This document shows positions 23,824 through 34,924 of a DNA stretch of 64,000 bases, piece after piece. The notes beneath the pieces were generated by a model. That model did not search any database, was not told where the DNA came from, and saw only the letters and a list, made by a program, of their open reading frames with translations. Source of the DNA: Rana temporaria (taxonomy: Eukaryota; Chordata; Amphibia; Anura; Ranidae); assembly GCF_905171775.1 (NCBI RefSeq), contig NC_053497.1, positions 104,803,157 through 104,867,156 of the forward strand, given 5' to 3'. A program made the translations under genes and the position numbers. How positions within the stretch are numbered: position 1 is the stretch's first letter; each line of letters opens with the position of its first letter.

Positions 23824-25282
23824 TAGGGCTGTTACTGAATAAAATTTTCGTGTTCGATCAATTGATTTTTTTTTAATCGATGAATTGACTAATTTCAATT
23901 CATTATAAACGCACATACAGATCCAACTACTTTTAGCCACATCTCTCCCCACTGTAATATCGCCACATCTCTCCCCACTGTAATATCGCCACATCTCTCC
24001 CCACTGTAATATCGCCACATCTCTCCCCACTGTAATATCGCCACATCTCTCCCCACTGTAATATCTCCCCATCTCTCCCCACTGTAATATCGCCACATCT
24101 CTCCCCACTGTAATATGTCCACATCTCTCCCCACTGTAATATATCCACATCTCCCCCACTGTAATATGTCCACATCTCTCCCCACTGTAATATCTCCACA
24201 TCTCCCCCCACTGTAATATCTCCACATCTCCCCCCACTGTAATATGTCCACATCTCCCCCCACTGCAATATGTCCACATCTCCCCCCACTGTAATATGTC
24301 CACATCTCTCCCCACTGTAATATCTCCCCATCTCTCCCCACTGTAATATGTCCACATCTCCCCCCACTGTAATATGTCCACATCTCCCCCCACTGTAATA
24401 TGTCCACATCTCTCCCCACTGTAATATCTCCACATCTCCCCCCACTGTAATATCTCCACATCTCCCCCCACTGTAATATCTCCACATCTCCCCCCACTGT
24501 AATATATCTACATCTCTCCTCACTGTAATATCTCCCCATCTCTCCCCCACTGTAATATCTCCACATCTCTCCCCCACTGTAATATCTCCACATCTCTCCC
24601 CCACATCTCTCCCCACTGTAATATCTCCACATCTCTCCCCCACTGTAATATCTCCACATCTCTCCCCACTGTAATATGTCCGCATCTCTCCCCACTGTAA
24701 TATCTCCGCATCTCCCCCACTGTAATATATCTACATCTCTCCTCACTGTAATATCTCCACATCTCCCCCACTGTAATATCTCCCCATCTCCCCCCACTGT
24801 AATATCTCCACATCTCCCCCACTGTAATATCTCCACATCTCCCCCACTGTAATATCTCCACATCTCTCCCCACATCTCTCCCCACTGTAATATCTCCACA
24901 TCTCCCCCACTGTAATATCTCCACATCTCCCCCACTGTAATATCTCCACAGCTCTCCCCACTTTATATAGGACGATTGTCTGCTTGCTTAGTCTTACCAG
25001 AACGACACAAGCAGGCAGACCCATCCCTATGTATCCACAAGCAGTTGAAGCGGGTGACGATGACATCAGCGCGCCGCTCTAGGGGAGGGAGGCCGCCGCC
25101 GGGTGTACCAAGATGGCCACCGCTCCGGAGCTAGGCCGAAGCCTTTACTATGGGCGAGGCAGCGGAGTTCAGACGGAAGACCCGGAAGCCGGCGGAGAGG
25201 TGAGTACCGATCAAAATCATTTTGATCGATCAAAGAAATTAACAATTATTCGAGTAATTAATCGTTAATTTCCGCAGCCCTA
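23824..25282. mobile_element. hAT-like element with internal 26-bp minisatellite
   Basis: Ends TAGGGCTGTTACTG and GTTAATTTCCGCAGCCCTA. The exact 8-bp duplication AAAACAAG is at 23816-23823 and 25283-25290. The interior has the minisatellite (23938-24960) and a CpG-rich segment (25050-25205) with CCAAGATGGCCACCG, which also occurs in inverse orientation and diverged form in the related element at 52142-53084. Confidence 0.88.
23938..24960. repeat. 26-bp minisatellite, about 39 copies
   Basis: Unit approximately CCACATCTCTCCCCACTGTA followed by ATATCT; 25- and 26-bp variants alternate. The unit contains no stop codon on the minus strand, creating long false frames of up to 346 codons. It lies wholly within the hAT-like element. 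Confidence 0.95.
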
Positions 25283-25631
25283 AAAACAAGCATTGCCGGT
25301 TCACATATCTCCGCAGCGAGTCCAGTGCGATTTGCTGGAAAAAAGTGTGCCCATTTTGGTCTGTTTCCGGTCCGAATTCAACCCAAAATTCGGACTGAAA
25401 TCGGACCTGAAACGGTGAACCAGCACAAGCTGGACCCCTGCTGTGTGACGAATCCGGCGGTGGTGTGAACCCAGCCTTAGGATCTTGGTGTGCTAATCCA
25501 CCTACTTTCTATTCTTTTCTGTAACTTTTCTCCTTTAAATACACTTTCAAAATCGTACTCCTGAGCAGAAATTGTTGCTTTCCTCGTCAGAAGAAAAAAC
25601 ACTGAGAACAGCAGAAATCTATAAAACTTAC

Positions 25632-25676
25632 AGTAATGAACTCCATACTGTCAGCATGGTGAGCAGTGCAGCAAAG
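25632..25676 (-). other. CNTRL: Candidate 5' UTR exon of CNTRL
   Basis: 45 bp between acceptor TTTTGTGTTCCTTAG and donor GTAAGT on the CNTRL strand. An internal AG at 25648-25649 could instead serve as acceptor, giving a 16-bp exon. It contains CACCATGC, but the resulting frame closes soon after splicing. Splice signals only. Confidence 0.3.
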
Positions 25677-25759
25677 CTAAGGAACACAAAATATAAGAAT
25701 TTTGACTTGCCTGTAAACTCCTTATCTTAGAGTACAGCAAAGTAAACAATACTTGTATC

Positions 25760-27120
25760 CATAGACCATTTGTAATATGCAGCTAGCTACCTTAAATCGC
25801 AACAAAAAAAGACGAAAAAAAAAAAGAGCCCCTGGGTGGTTTATGGGGGCCGGGATCTCCACTGATGCGATGACCCCGCCCCATGTAGCCTGTATGCAGA
25901 GCGGCTATAGTAAGAGCAGTGATCGGAGTGGGAGCGTCAGTGGAGCTCCTGGCCCCACCCCCTCTATACTGGTTGGTGAATATAGAGGTCCAGGGGCGGG
26001 GCCGGGAGGTCCACCGACGCGCCCACTCTGATCACTGGCTCTCACTACAGCCGCTCTGTTCCAAGTGGAGCTCCCGGCCCGCCCCCTCTCTGCTGGCTAG
26101 CATGCGAATGCAGCCTCCTGTGTCCTCTGCCAAGTCTGTCATCGGGGCCCAAATTAACGGAATCACAGGTAATCTCGTGCAGTATGCCCGCAGTCTCTGG
26201 TAATCTTGTGCAGTATGTCCGCAGTCTCTGACCCTCTCCTGTAGTATGTGTATTAATGTGCGGCTTTACTTGCTAAATTATTTGGGATTGCTCCACTGCT
26301 CAGAAAATTGTTGTGATGTGCAACCCTATAGCAACCAATCAGTGAGCGCTAATAATGTGCAGTAACCTCTAGCAACCAATCGGCAAGCAGAAATTATGTG
26401 TTGTAACCTCTAGCAACCAGCCAGTGAGCGGTAAGGATAGGCTGTGACCTCTGCAAATGATTGTAATTGCTGCGTTATCTGCTGCAGTAAACCGATTTTG
26501 AGTCTATCTGCTATTTTTTTGTACGACTCAGAATGGAGGGCCCCCCCCCAAGAAAATGTTTGCCCAGGGCCCAATCAAAATGAAAGACATGAGTGCAGGA
26601 GTGATGGCCACGGCACAGGTCTCTAGAGGATTGGCACAGGAATGGGCTCCGATAGGGACAGTAGAAACTATGTTTCTTAAACCTGGTACACACAGACCAA
26701 ATATCAGATGGTTCAACAGAGACCGTGCAACATTAGGCCAGTGTATACAGCGGCCTGTCTGACAGAAGCCAGTCTAACGATTGTCTTTTGTCAAACAAGC
26801 ATGCTGGAAAACCAGCATCAGATCAGCGCTGCCAGTGTGTTCTGGCAGGGGGCACTTATAATGTGTACCTAGCTTAAAGGTGTAGGCCCTGGAGAAGAAA
26901 CCGCCTTAAGTAGGAAAGAAGTCTTTGGTCTCAAAACGAATTTATCTTTGTGCAAAACAAGAAATTGCTCTTTACAGGAAAGTGCTGCCACCTCAGAAAC
27001 ACTACAGATGGAATGGCTACCAGGATCGCAACCTTACAAGTGAGCTCTTCCACAGAATACCTCAAATTGTTTTAAAGGGACTCCCGTAAGATTTACAATC
27101 ATACTTGGAAGACTTACTGG
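25760..27120. other. Non-coding, mixed old repeats
   Basis: Includes a GC-rich stretch (25850-26150) with inverted GAGCGGCTATAGTAAGAGC-like arms, and a partial element near 26680-26880 starting CTGGTACACACAGACC. No exons found. Confidence 0.35.
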
Positions 27121-27122
27121 GG

Positions 27123-28133
27123 AATATGCAGTATACAGGATATATAACAGAGGGGCTCAGTGCCCCCCCAATCAGTGTTTACAAGATATATAACATTAGA
27201 GGGGCTCAGTGTCCCCCCCAGTCAGTGTATATAGGACATATAACATTAGAAGGGATCAGTGTATACAGGACATATAACACTAGAAGGGATCCGTGTATAT
27301 AGGACATGTAACATTAGAAGGGATCAGTGTATACAGGACATATAACATTAGAAGGGATCAGTGTATACAGGACATATAACATTAGAAGGGATCAGTGTAT
27401 ACAGGGCATATAACACTAGAAGGGATCAGCGTATACAGGGCATATAACACTAGAAGGGATCAGCGTATACAGGACATATAACACTACTAGAAGGGATCAG
27501 TGTATACAGGACATGTAACATTAGAAGGGATCAGTGTATACAGGACATATAACATTAGAAGGGATCAGTGTATACAGGACATATAACACTAGAAGGGATC
27601 AGCGTATACAGGACATATAACATTAGAAGGGATCAGTGTATACAGGATATATATAACACTAGAAGGGATCAGCGTATACAGGACATATAACATTAGAAGG
27701 GATCAGTGTATACAGGATATATATAACATTAGAAGGGATCAGTGTATACAGGATATATATAACATTAGAAGGGATCAGTGTATACAGGACATGTAACATT
27801 AGAAGGGATCAGTGTATACAGGATATATATAACATTAGAAGGGATCAGTGTATACAGGATATATATAACATTAGAAGGGATCAGTGTATACAGGACATAT
27901 AACATTAAAAGAGATCAGTGTATACAGGGCATATAACACTAGAAGGGATCAGCGTATACAGGACATATAACATTAGAAGGGATCAGTGTATACAGGGCAT
28001 ATAACATTAGTAGGGATCAGTGTATACAGGACATATAACATTAGAAGGGATCAGTGTATACAGGATACATAACATTAGAAGGGATCAGCGTATACAGGAC
28101 ATATAACATTAGAAGGGATCAGTGTATACAGGC
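27123..28133. repeat. 34-bp minisatellite, about 29 copies
   Basis: Unit approximately ACATATAACATTAGAAGGGA plus TCAGTGTATACAGG, with 2-bp TATA insertions and some CACTAG or GCG variants spread along the array. It ends 22 bp from the putative CNTRL first exon. No transposon ends found around it. Confidence 0.95.
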
Positions 28134-28154
28134 TATATCTCACCCTCCGCTTAC

Positions 28155-28440
28155 AATCCTGGACATCAGGAGGTCCCCGATCAACTGCCAGCTCTTGCTA
28201 TCTCCTCAATATGAGTCGGGCCGCCGGTTGCCATGGCGACGCGTTGTTTGGTAAGTGGCAGTCGGCCTGTAGTTCAGCGCGGCTTCCTCTTCCGCAGAGA
28301 AGCGCACAAGCTGGGTGCGGATGTCCCGGAAAAGAGGAGAGCGGTGGCTCGATAGGAGCAGAGCGGTAGACGGTGGAATAATGAACAGTTGGAAGCCACG
28401 CAATTACCGAGCCATGGGCGCCGCCATATTGGAGAAGACT
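28155..28440 (-). promoter_or_regulatory. CNTRL: CpG-rich promoter / first exon candidate of CNTRL
   Basis: A non-repetitive CpG-dense segment upstream of centriolin. On the minus strand it holds a perfect X-box, GTCGCC-AT-GGCAAC (28227-28240), fitting the RFX consensus GTNRCC N0-3 RGYAAC, and a YY1-type motif CAATATGGCGGC (28420-28431). A donor-like ATT|GTAAGC at 28155 could end the first exon. RFX sites are common at centrosome and cilium genes, which fits centriolin. The transcription start is not determined; activity towards both sides is possible. Confidence 0.5.
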
Positions 28441-28787
28441 GCGCCTCAACTGTCTGACAGCCGGTGGGAGGGAGGAATGACATCACGCACACGTGACCCA
28501 GCAGTAAACGAGGAACTGACTTCCCATCCTCTGCTGTGACTTCTTTTTCTTCTCCGAGTGGTCCACTGCTCTGTAAAGTCATGGGAAAAAAATCTTACCT
28601 TCTAACATTCAGGATTTTATATTGTACAGTATAAAATATATAGTGTAGGTTTCAGGACTATACAACATCCTAAATATAGAGTGCAGGGGTCAGGACTTTA
28701 TAACATCCTAAATATAGAATATAAAATATAACTTTGCCTTGCAGGTTTTAAAAAAAAAAAAACGCTGCCGATTTACTACCACTTTAA

Positions 28788-29305
28788 AGCGGGGGTTCAC
28801 CCTTAGAGGGCACTTTTCCCCCTTAGATTCCTGCTCGTTATTACTAGGGGAATCGGCTATTTATTTTAAAATATGTGCAGTACTTACCCGTTTACGAGAC
28901 GCATCCTCTCCGTCGCTTCCGGGTATGGGCTTCGGGAATGGGCGTTCCTTCTTGATTGACAGGTTTCCGAGAGGCTTCCGACGGTCGCATCCATCGCGTC
29001 ACGATTTTCCGAAAGAAGCCGAACGTCGGTGCGCAGGCGCAGTATAGAGCCGCACCGACGTTCGGCTTCTTTCGGCTACGAGTGACGCGATGGATGCGAC
29101 CGTCGGAAGCCTCTCGGAAGAATGTCAATCAAGAAGGAACGCCCGCTCCCGAAGACCCATACCCGGAAGCGACGGAAGAAGATGCAGCTCGAAAACGGGT
29201 AAGTACTGCACATATTTTAATATAAATAGCCGATTCCCCTAGACCGAACGAGCAGGAAGCTAAGGGGAGATTTTTTTTTTTTTTTTAAATGGGTGAACTC
29301 CCGCT
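28788..29305. mobile_element. TTAA-flanked palindromic MITE (AGCGGGGGTTCACCC family), copy A
   Basis: Ends AGCGGGGGTTCACCC and GGGTGAACTCCCGCT, TTAA on each side. Long inverted arms with GCCGAACGTCGGTGCG meet near 29040. Very similar to 58081-58598. Confidence 0.8.
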
Positions 29306-29310
29306 TTAAG

Positions 29311-30622
29311 CCCTCCATACATGGATCAAAATTCTTCTGGTGTTCTGCCTATGAAGGTCCCCCGGCGGATAATGACCCCCCTGTACTGCGCAGTATGAAC
29401 CACAATGGAGCCGCCAAAGATGTACAGCTGTGAGTCAACTGTACACGGTCAGTACATGGCGCCTGCGCAATGATGACGAGGGGGCGGGTGTATTACTGTT
29501 ATATCGTGTAAGGCAGGGTTTGACAAATTTGCTTGGAATCTAGGAGCCAGCTAAAAAAGTTAGGAGCCAGAAAACGCGCCCCGTCCCGACGAGCTCGCAC
29601 ACAGAAGCGAACACATACGTGAGCAGCGCCCGCATATGTAAACGGTGTTCAAACCACACATGTGAGGTATCGCCACGATTGGTAGAGCGAGAGAAATAAT
29701 TCTAGCCCTAGACTTCCTCTGTAACTCAAAAAATGCAACCTGTAGAATTTTTTAAACGTTGCCTATGGAGATTTTAAAGGGTAAAAGTTTGTCGCCATTC
29801 CACGAGCGGACGTAATTTTGAAGCGTGACATGTTGGGTATCAATTTATTTGGCGTAACATTATCTTTCATAATATTAAAAAAAATGGGGATAACTTTACT
29901 GTTGTCTTATTTTTTAATTAAAAAAAGTGTAATTTTTTCCCAAAAAAGTGCGCTTGTAAGACCGCTGCGCAAATACGGCGTGACAGAAAGTATTGCAACG
30001 ATCGCCATTTTATTCTCTAGGGTGTTAGGATAAAAAAAATATATAATATTTGGGGGTTCTAATTAGAGGGAAGAAGATGGCAGTGAAAATAGTGAAAAAT
30101 TACATTAGAATTGCTGCTTAACTTGTAATACCAACGGCCACCACCAGATGGCGCCAGCTTACACATCTGGTGGTAATAACTTGTAATACCAACAGCTCAC
30201 CACCAGATGGCGCCCCTTCCAAGCCAAGTCGCCAGGACCCTATTTCTAGTCGCCATGGCGACCTGGCGACCGGGATTTGTCGAGCCCTGGTGTAAGGGGC
30301 GGATGGCTACAAAAGAGGCCGAATTTTTAATTGATGGACAGAGCTGAACTTGGGGGTGGTTTTACCAATAAACTACACGTCTTTGTAGCCATCCACCCCT
30401 TACACGATATAACAGTAATACACCCGCCCCTCATCGCCATTTCACAGGCGCCGTGTACAGTTGACTCACAGCTGTATATCTTCGGCTATTTTCGGCGGCT
30501 CCATTGTGGTTCGTACTGCACAAGTGCTGTGCCTGCGCAGTACAAGGGGGTCATTATTCCCCCGGGGGACCTTTTTCGGCAGGACACCGCTTTAGCAGGG
30601 ACCAGCTGAATTTTGATCCATG
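29311..30622. mobile_element. Palindromic element split by a hAT
   Basis: The outer arms are inverted: CATGGATCAAAATTC on the left against GAATTTTGATCCATGG on the right, and GGGCGGGTGTATTACTG against CAGTAATACACCCGCCC. The hAT at 29514-30289 sits near the centre. Confidence 0.65.
29514..30289. mobile_element. hAT element with exact GTGTAAGG duplication and captured repeat
   Basis: Ends CAGGGTTTGACAAATTTG and GGGATTTGTCGAGCCCTG. GTGTAAGG is at 29506-29513 and 30290-30297. Its interior (about 29568-30061) is homologous to the middle of the unrelated TTAA family at 7995-9132, without that family's ends. Confidence 0.82.
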
Positions 30623-30979
30623 GATTGGCAGGCTGGTTGTACAAGTCAATTTATCAATTGACTTGTATACAACCAGCCTGTCAGGTTTTTCCTAAACGAT
30701 CAGTGCCGTCGGCTATAGTTGTCAACACTGATCATTGTATTCTAACAGCAGGGAAGGCTCCCCGCTGTCAGAATACATTACCACAGTGAGAAGGATTACC
30801 CACCCATATCAAGTGTGTGGAATCAGATTATTTTTTCGGTTAAATTCGCTGATTGATCAAAAAAATAAAATAAAATATCTATGTATCGTCAGGAATCAGC
30901 CAACTTTTGTCCCCTGCTTCTGTCGAACACTCATGCTGGAAAACAAAAACTTCTAGCTTGTACCAGGCTTTAGTCTTAA

Positions 30980-31418
30980 GCCTTATACACACGATCGGAC
31001 TTCCAATGGACTTTTGCATGGATTTTGCTCCGAAGGGCGCTGTCCGTGAACTTGGTATGCATACACACGGTAGGAGTTTTTCAGCCAACATACACGAACG
31101 TAGTGATGTAATAGACGTACTATGTGGTTGTTCAGCTCTTTACCGCCACCCTTTGGGCAACTTCTGCTATTGTCCGATCTTTAGCATTGGTTCTGAGCAT
31201 GCGTGTTTGGACTTTAGTCCGATGGACTTGTGTACACACGATCGGATTAGCCGACGTAAGACATTTGTTGCGGAAAGTTTGTCTGTTCTCACAGCGAATA
31301 TTTGTCCGATGAAAATGCCAAAAAGTTTGTCCGATGGAGCGTACACACACGGTCGGATTGTCTGCAAAAACAGGTCCGTCTGAGGTTGGTTGTCAAAGTC
31401 CGATCGTGTGTACGGGCC
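30980..31418. mobile_element. Palindromic MITE (TACACACGATCGGAC family)
   Basis: Left CCTTATACACACGATCGGAC pairs with right GTCCGATCGTGTGTACGGGC. Related palindromes lie at 44557-44998, 46711-47022 and 47673-48040. Mirror-image frames inside are not genes. Confidence 0.6.
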
Positions 31419-31454
31419 TTTACAAGAAGCTCCATTTCCAGTCATTTTCCTTAA

Positions 31455-31877
31455 AGCGGAGGTTCACCCTCAAAATGAACTTTCCAGCATCCTCAAAAGC
31501 GGAAGTAAACCCATCAATTTAACAGTTTGAAAAAGCAGTTACATTCCTGGCATGCCGGGAATGCTAACTGTCACATTGGTTGTGCTCTCAACCAAACTGT
31601 CAAACCATCCAATGGCTGGTGTCATAACTGATCACATGTGCAGCATCATGGCAGTTGAAGATTAAACAGAGGCCAAGACACGCCTTAGCAGCCGTCAATC
31701 AACTCCTCTTCGCTTAGAAATGCCCATTCCCCGCAGGATTCCCCGCTCGGAGCCGGAAAACAAGGGCTCATATAACGATAAGTACAAGTACAAAAAAAAA
31801 AAAAAACAGCATACTGCAGATGTTAGCAGTATGCTACAGCTAATGTCAAAAAGTGGATTTTTGGGTGAACCTCCGCT
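31455..31877. mobile_element. TTAA-flanked MITE, diverged AGCGGAGGTTCACCC copy
   Basis: Ends AGCGGAGGTTCACCC and GGGTGAACCTCCGCT are perfect inverses with TTAA at 31451-31454 and 31878-31881. Confidence 0.75.
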
Positions 31878-31946
31878 TTAACAGCCGGGTTTTCACATTG
31901 TTTATGTCTTATTGTAGTTTTCACTTCCATCATTTCTCTACTGTTA

Positions 31947-32348
31947 GGCCCCTTTCACTTTGGAGCGGGAGCCGCGGTTGCGGTATAGCGCCGCTAAAAA
32001 TAGCGGCGCTATACCGCCAGGATTGCCGCGGGAATCGGCCGCTAGCAGTGCGGGATTAACCCCCCCGCTAGCAGCCGATAAAGGGTTAATACCGCCCGAT
32101 TGCGGGCGGTTTTGCCGCGGTTTCCCATTGTTTTAAATGGGAAGGAGCGGTATACATACCGCTCCTCTCACCGCTCCAAAGATGCTGCCGACAGGCGATT
32201 TTTTCTTCTCTCCCGCCAGCACATCGCCTCAGTGTGAAAGCCCTCAGGCTTTCACATTGAGTAGACAGTGAAAGAGTTTTTCAGGCGGTATAGCAGCGCT
32301 ATTTTTAGTGCTGTACCGCCTGAAAAACTCCTCAGTGTGAAAGGGGTC
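31947..32348. mobile_element. Harbinger-like MITE with TTA duplication
   Basis: Left end GGCCCCTTTCACTTTGGAGC; right end CTCAGTGTGAAAGGGGTC; TTA on both sides. Internal inverted GCGGTATAGCGCCGC-type repeats. A 3-bp TWA target is characteristic of PIF/Harbinger elements. A partial relative lies at 46335-46560. Confidence 0.65.
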
Positions 32349-33186
32349 TTACTGGCTCTGTTCTGGAAGACTACTGGAAATGGTATTACCAGTAAAGCTT
32401 CATACACACGATTGGATTTTTCGAAGGGACTTGTGTGATGACAGGCTGTTGTCGGAAAATCCGACCGTTTGTATGCTCCATCGGACAATTGTATTGTTTT
32501 GTGGCCCCCGGCGCTCAGGGATTCGTTGGGGGCCATAAAAGATATACATGTCAAAAAGAACAGCCAGGCCGTCCGAAACCAGAATGCGGGCCGCAATTGG
32601 CCCGCGGGCTGGACTTTGGACATGCCTGTACTAGAACCTTCTGCATAGTAAAACATTGTTGTAACTAGGGTTGTCCCGATACCACTTTTTTAAGACCGAG
32701 TACAAGTACCGATACTTTTTTCCAAGTACTCACCGATACCGAATACCGATACTTTTTTTTTCAATGACATGTGGCAGTTTGACAGATGGGGACTGACAGG
32801 TGGCACTGATAAGTGGCTGGCACTGATAGGTGGCACTTATGGGCACTGACTGGTGACTGGCACTAATAGGTGGCACTGACAGGTGGCTGGCACTGATAGG
32901 GGGCACTTGTGGGCACTGATAGGGGCACTGATTGCACTGACAGGTGGCTGACACTGAAATGCTATAAAAAACAACACTGCTTAGGCTGGGTGTACCAAGA
33001 TGAGCGTAGGGACGTTCGGCCGCCGACAGCAACTGAATGTTTTACAGATCCTGATGCAGCTGCGCCCTACACCCCTGCCAGCTTACCAAGTTTAACTGCA
33101 GGTGAGGACTCGCTCTCCTAACGCCGACTCCGTCCACCAACTGTGCCCGCCCTTTCCAGCCAGACTCCGCAACTGCACCTCTAATA

Positions 33187-33625
33187 CCCCTTTACATTAC
33201 ACAGCACCCTGCATCACTGCACCCCTTTACATTACACAGCACCCTGCATCGCTGCACCCCTTTACATTACACAGCACCCTGCATCACTGGACCCCTTTAC
33301 ATTACACAGCACCCTGCATCACTGCACCCCTTTACATTACACAGCACCCTGCATCACTGGCCCCCTTTACATTACACAGCACCCTGCATCACTGGACCCC
33401 TTTACATTACACAGCACCCTGCATCGCTGCACCCCTTTACATTACACAGCACCCTGCATCACTGGACCCCTTTACATTACACAGCACCCTGCATCACTGC
33501 ACCCCTTTACATTACACAGCACCCTGCATCACTGCACCCCTTTACATTACACAGCACCCTGCATCACTGCACCCCTTTACATTACACAGCACCCTGCATC
33601 ACTGCACCCCTTTACATTACACATA
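33187..33625. repeat. 35-bp minisatellite, about 12.5 copies
   Basis: Unit CCCCTTTACATTACACAGCA plus CCCTGCATCACTGCA with few variants (CACTGG, CGCTGC). The near-identity of units implies recent expansion or homogenisation. It yields a false 177-codon frame. Confidence 0.95.
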
Positions 33626-33689
33626 CCCCCCCTAACAGTTCTGGGCCCCCTGCATGTTACACAGACCCCCCTTACAGTGCAGACCCTCC

Positions 33690-33895
33690 CCCCTACAATA
33701 CAGGCACCCCCCCTTACAATAAAGGCACCCCCCCTTACAATACAGGCACCACCCCCCTTACAATACAGGCACCCCCCCTTACAATACAGGCACCCCCCTT
33801 ACAATACAGGCACTCCCCTTTACAATACAGGCATTCCCCTTTACAATACAGGCACTCCCCCTTACAATACAGGCACCCCTCCCCCTACAATGCAG
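33690..33895. repeat. C-rich minisatellite, about 19-bp unit
   Basis: Repeats of CTTACAATACAGGCACCCC with variable C-run length, inside the same hAT element as the 35-bp array. Confidence 0.85.
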
Positions 33896-34349
33896 ACACC
33901 TCAGATGATCAGTCAGTGTGCCGTGCACGGAGGCGGCGGCTTCGGTCTGATCGGCTGTGTGACTGTGAGGCAGTCACAGCCAAGACCTATCTGAGCCGCG
34001 GCTGGGTCCTGGGTGTGCCGACGCAAAGCCCCCCGTGTGTCACTGTTACGGCGGCGGCAGCTGCTGCTGCCGCCGTCTCCCTGTCACCGCCATGCTGTCC
34101 TCACCGCCGCACAAGTCCTCTTCAGTCGTGGAGAGTGGGCGCCAGCCTGACATCCCCACCCAATAGTTAGTCACTGCTGCCCGCCCCCTCTCCAGCCGCA
34201 CTCTCCCGCCCTCCCAAGCCACTGACTCCTCCGGCCACTCTAGAATAAAAAAAAAAAAAAGTATCGGCAAGTACTCGCGCAAATGCTCTGTATCGGTCCC
34301 GATACCGATACTAGTATCGGTATCAGGACAACCCTAGTTGTAACATTAA

Positions 34350-34680
34350 AGGGGTTGTAAAGGTTTTTTTTTTTATTTTCTAAATAGGTTCCTTTAAGCC
34401 AGTGCAGTGTTGGTTCACTTACCCTTTCCTTTGATTTCCCTTCTAAATGTTTTTTTTTCACTTCCTGTACCTCCTCAGTAAGCTTTCCACCATCATCTGG
34501 CTGGGGGTTAGTCAGCCAGAACAGCTTACTGAGGATGAACAGGAAGTGAGAAATTCAGACAGAGAAAACAAAGAAAAAAAACATTTAGAAGGGAAATCGA
34601 AGGAAAAGTTTAGTGAACCAACAATGCACCAACTTAAAGGAACCTATTTAGAAAATAAAAAACAAACCTTTACAACCCCT
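34350..34680. mobile_element. TTAA-flanked MITE, intact reference copy
   Basis: Ends AGGGGTTGTAAAGG and CCTTTACAACCCCT, TTAA at 34346-34349 and 34681-34684. Central inverted CTCAGTAAGC...GCTTACTGAG. It provides the unfilled version of the site occupied in the copy at 7836-9177. Confidence 0.8.
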
Positions 34681-34924
34681 TTAAGCTTTAAAGATAAGGG
34701 AGTTTAGGTTTAACCAGTTTCATCTAGTCACTGTTTGCTATTGTTAATGAGGGCTTTTGTTGAAATTCTAGTAAATGTTTATGTCTAGTACCACCTATAT
34801 ACATAAGATGTGTATATAAAAATCAAGTGCTTGCTTAACAGATTAGAAACTGCTTTCAAGGACATGTTGCTGTCTCTGTGTTCATTTCTCAGCAATTGCT
34901 TGACTTGGGTGCATTCTCTCCTTT

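Larger units (their letters stand above)
32666..34336. mobile_element. hAT element with two internal minisatellites
   Basis: Ends TAGGGTTGTCCCGATACC and GGTATCAGGACAACCCTA. The exact duplication GTTGTAAC is at 32658-32665 and 34337-34344. It contains GGCACTGATAGG short repeats (32790-32960), the 35-bp array and a C-rich array. Non-autonomous. Confidence 0.88.

Noticed and set aside
23895..24935. 346-codon minus-strand open frame of repeating GEMWRYYSG-type residues
   Set aside because: Pure product of the 26-bp minisatellite, whose unit has no stop; similar frames exist in other phases and there is no splice or start context.
27123..28133. CRISPR-like array
   Set aside because: Units are contiguous without unique spacers and the context is vertebrate; it is a minisatellite.
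28739..29225. Overlapping frames with EASDGRIHRVT and KKPNVGA on both strands, repeated at 58050-58602 and 58695-59055
   Set aside because: The palindromic TTAA elements read almost the same on both strands; the frames are mirror translations with no known domain.
33102..33635. 177-codon frame with repeated LHYTAPCITAP
   Set aside because: Product of the 35-bp minisatellite inside a hAT element.
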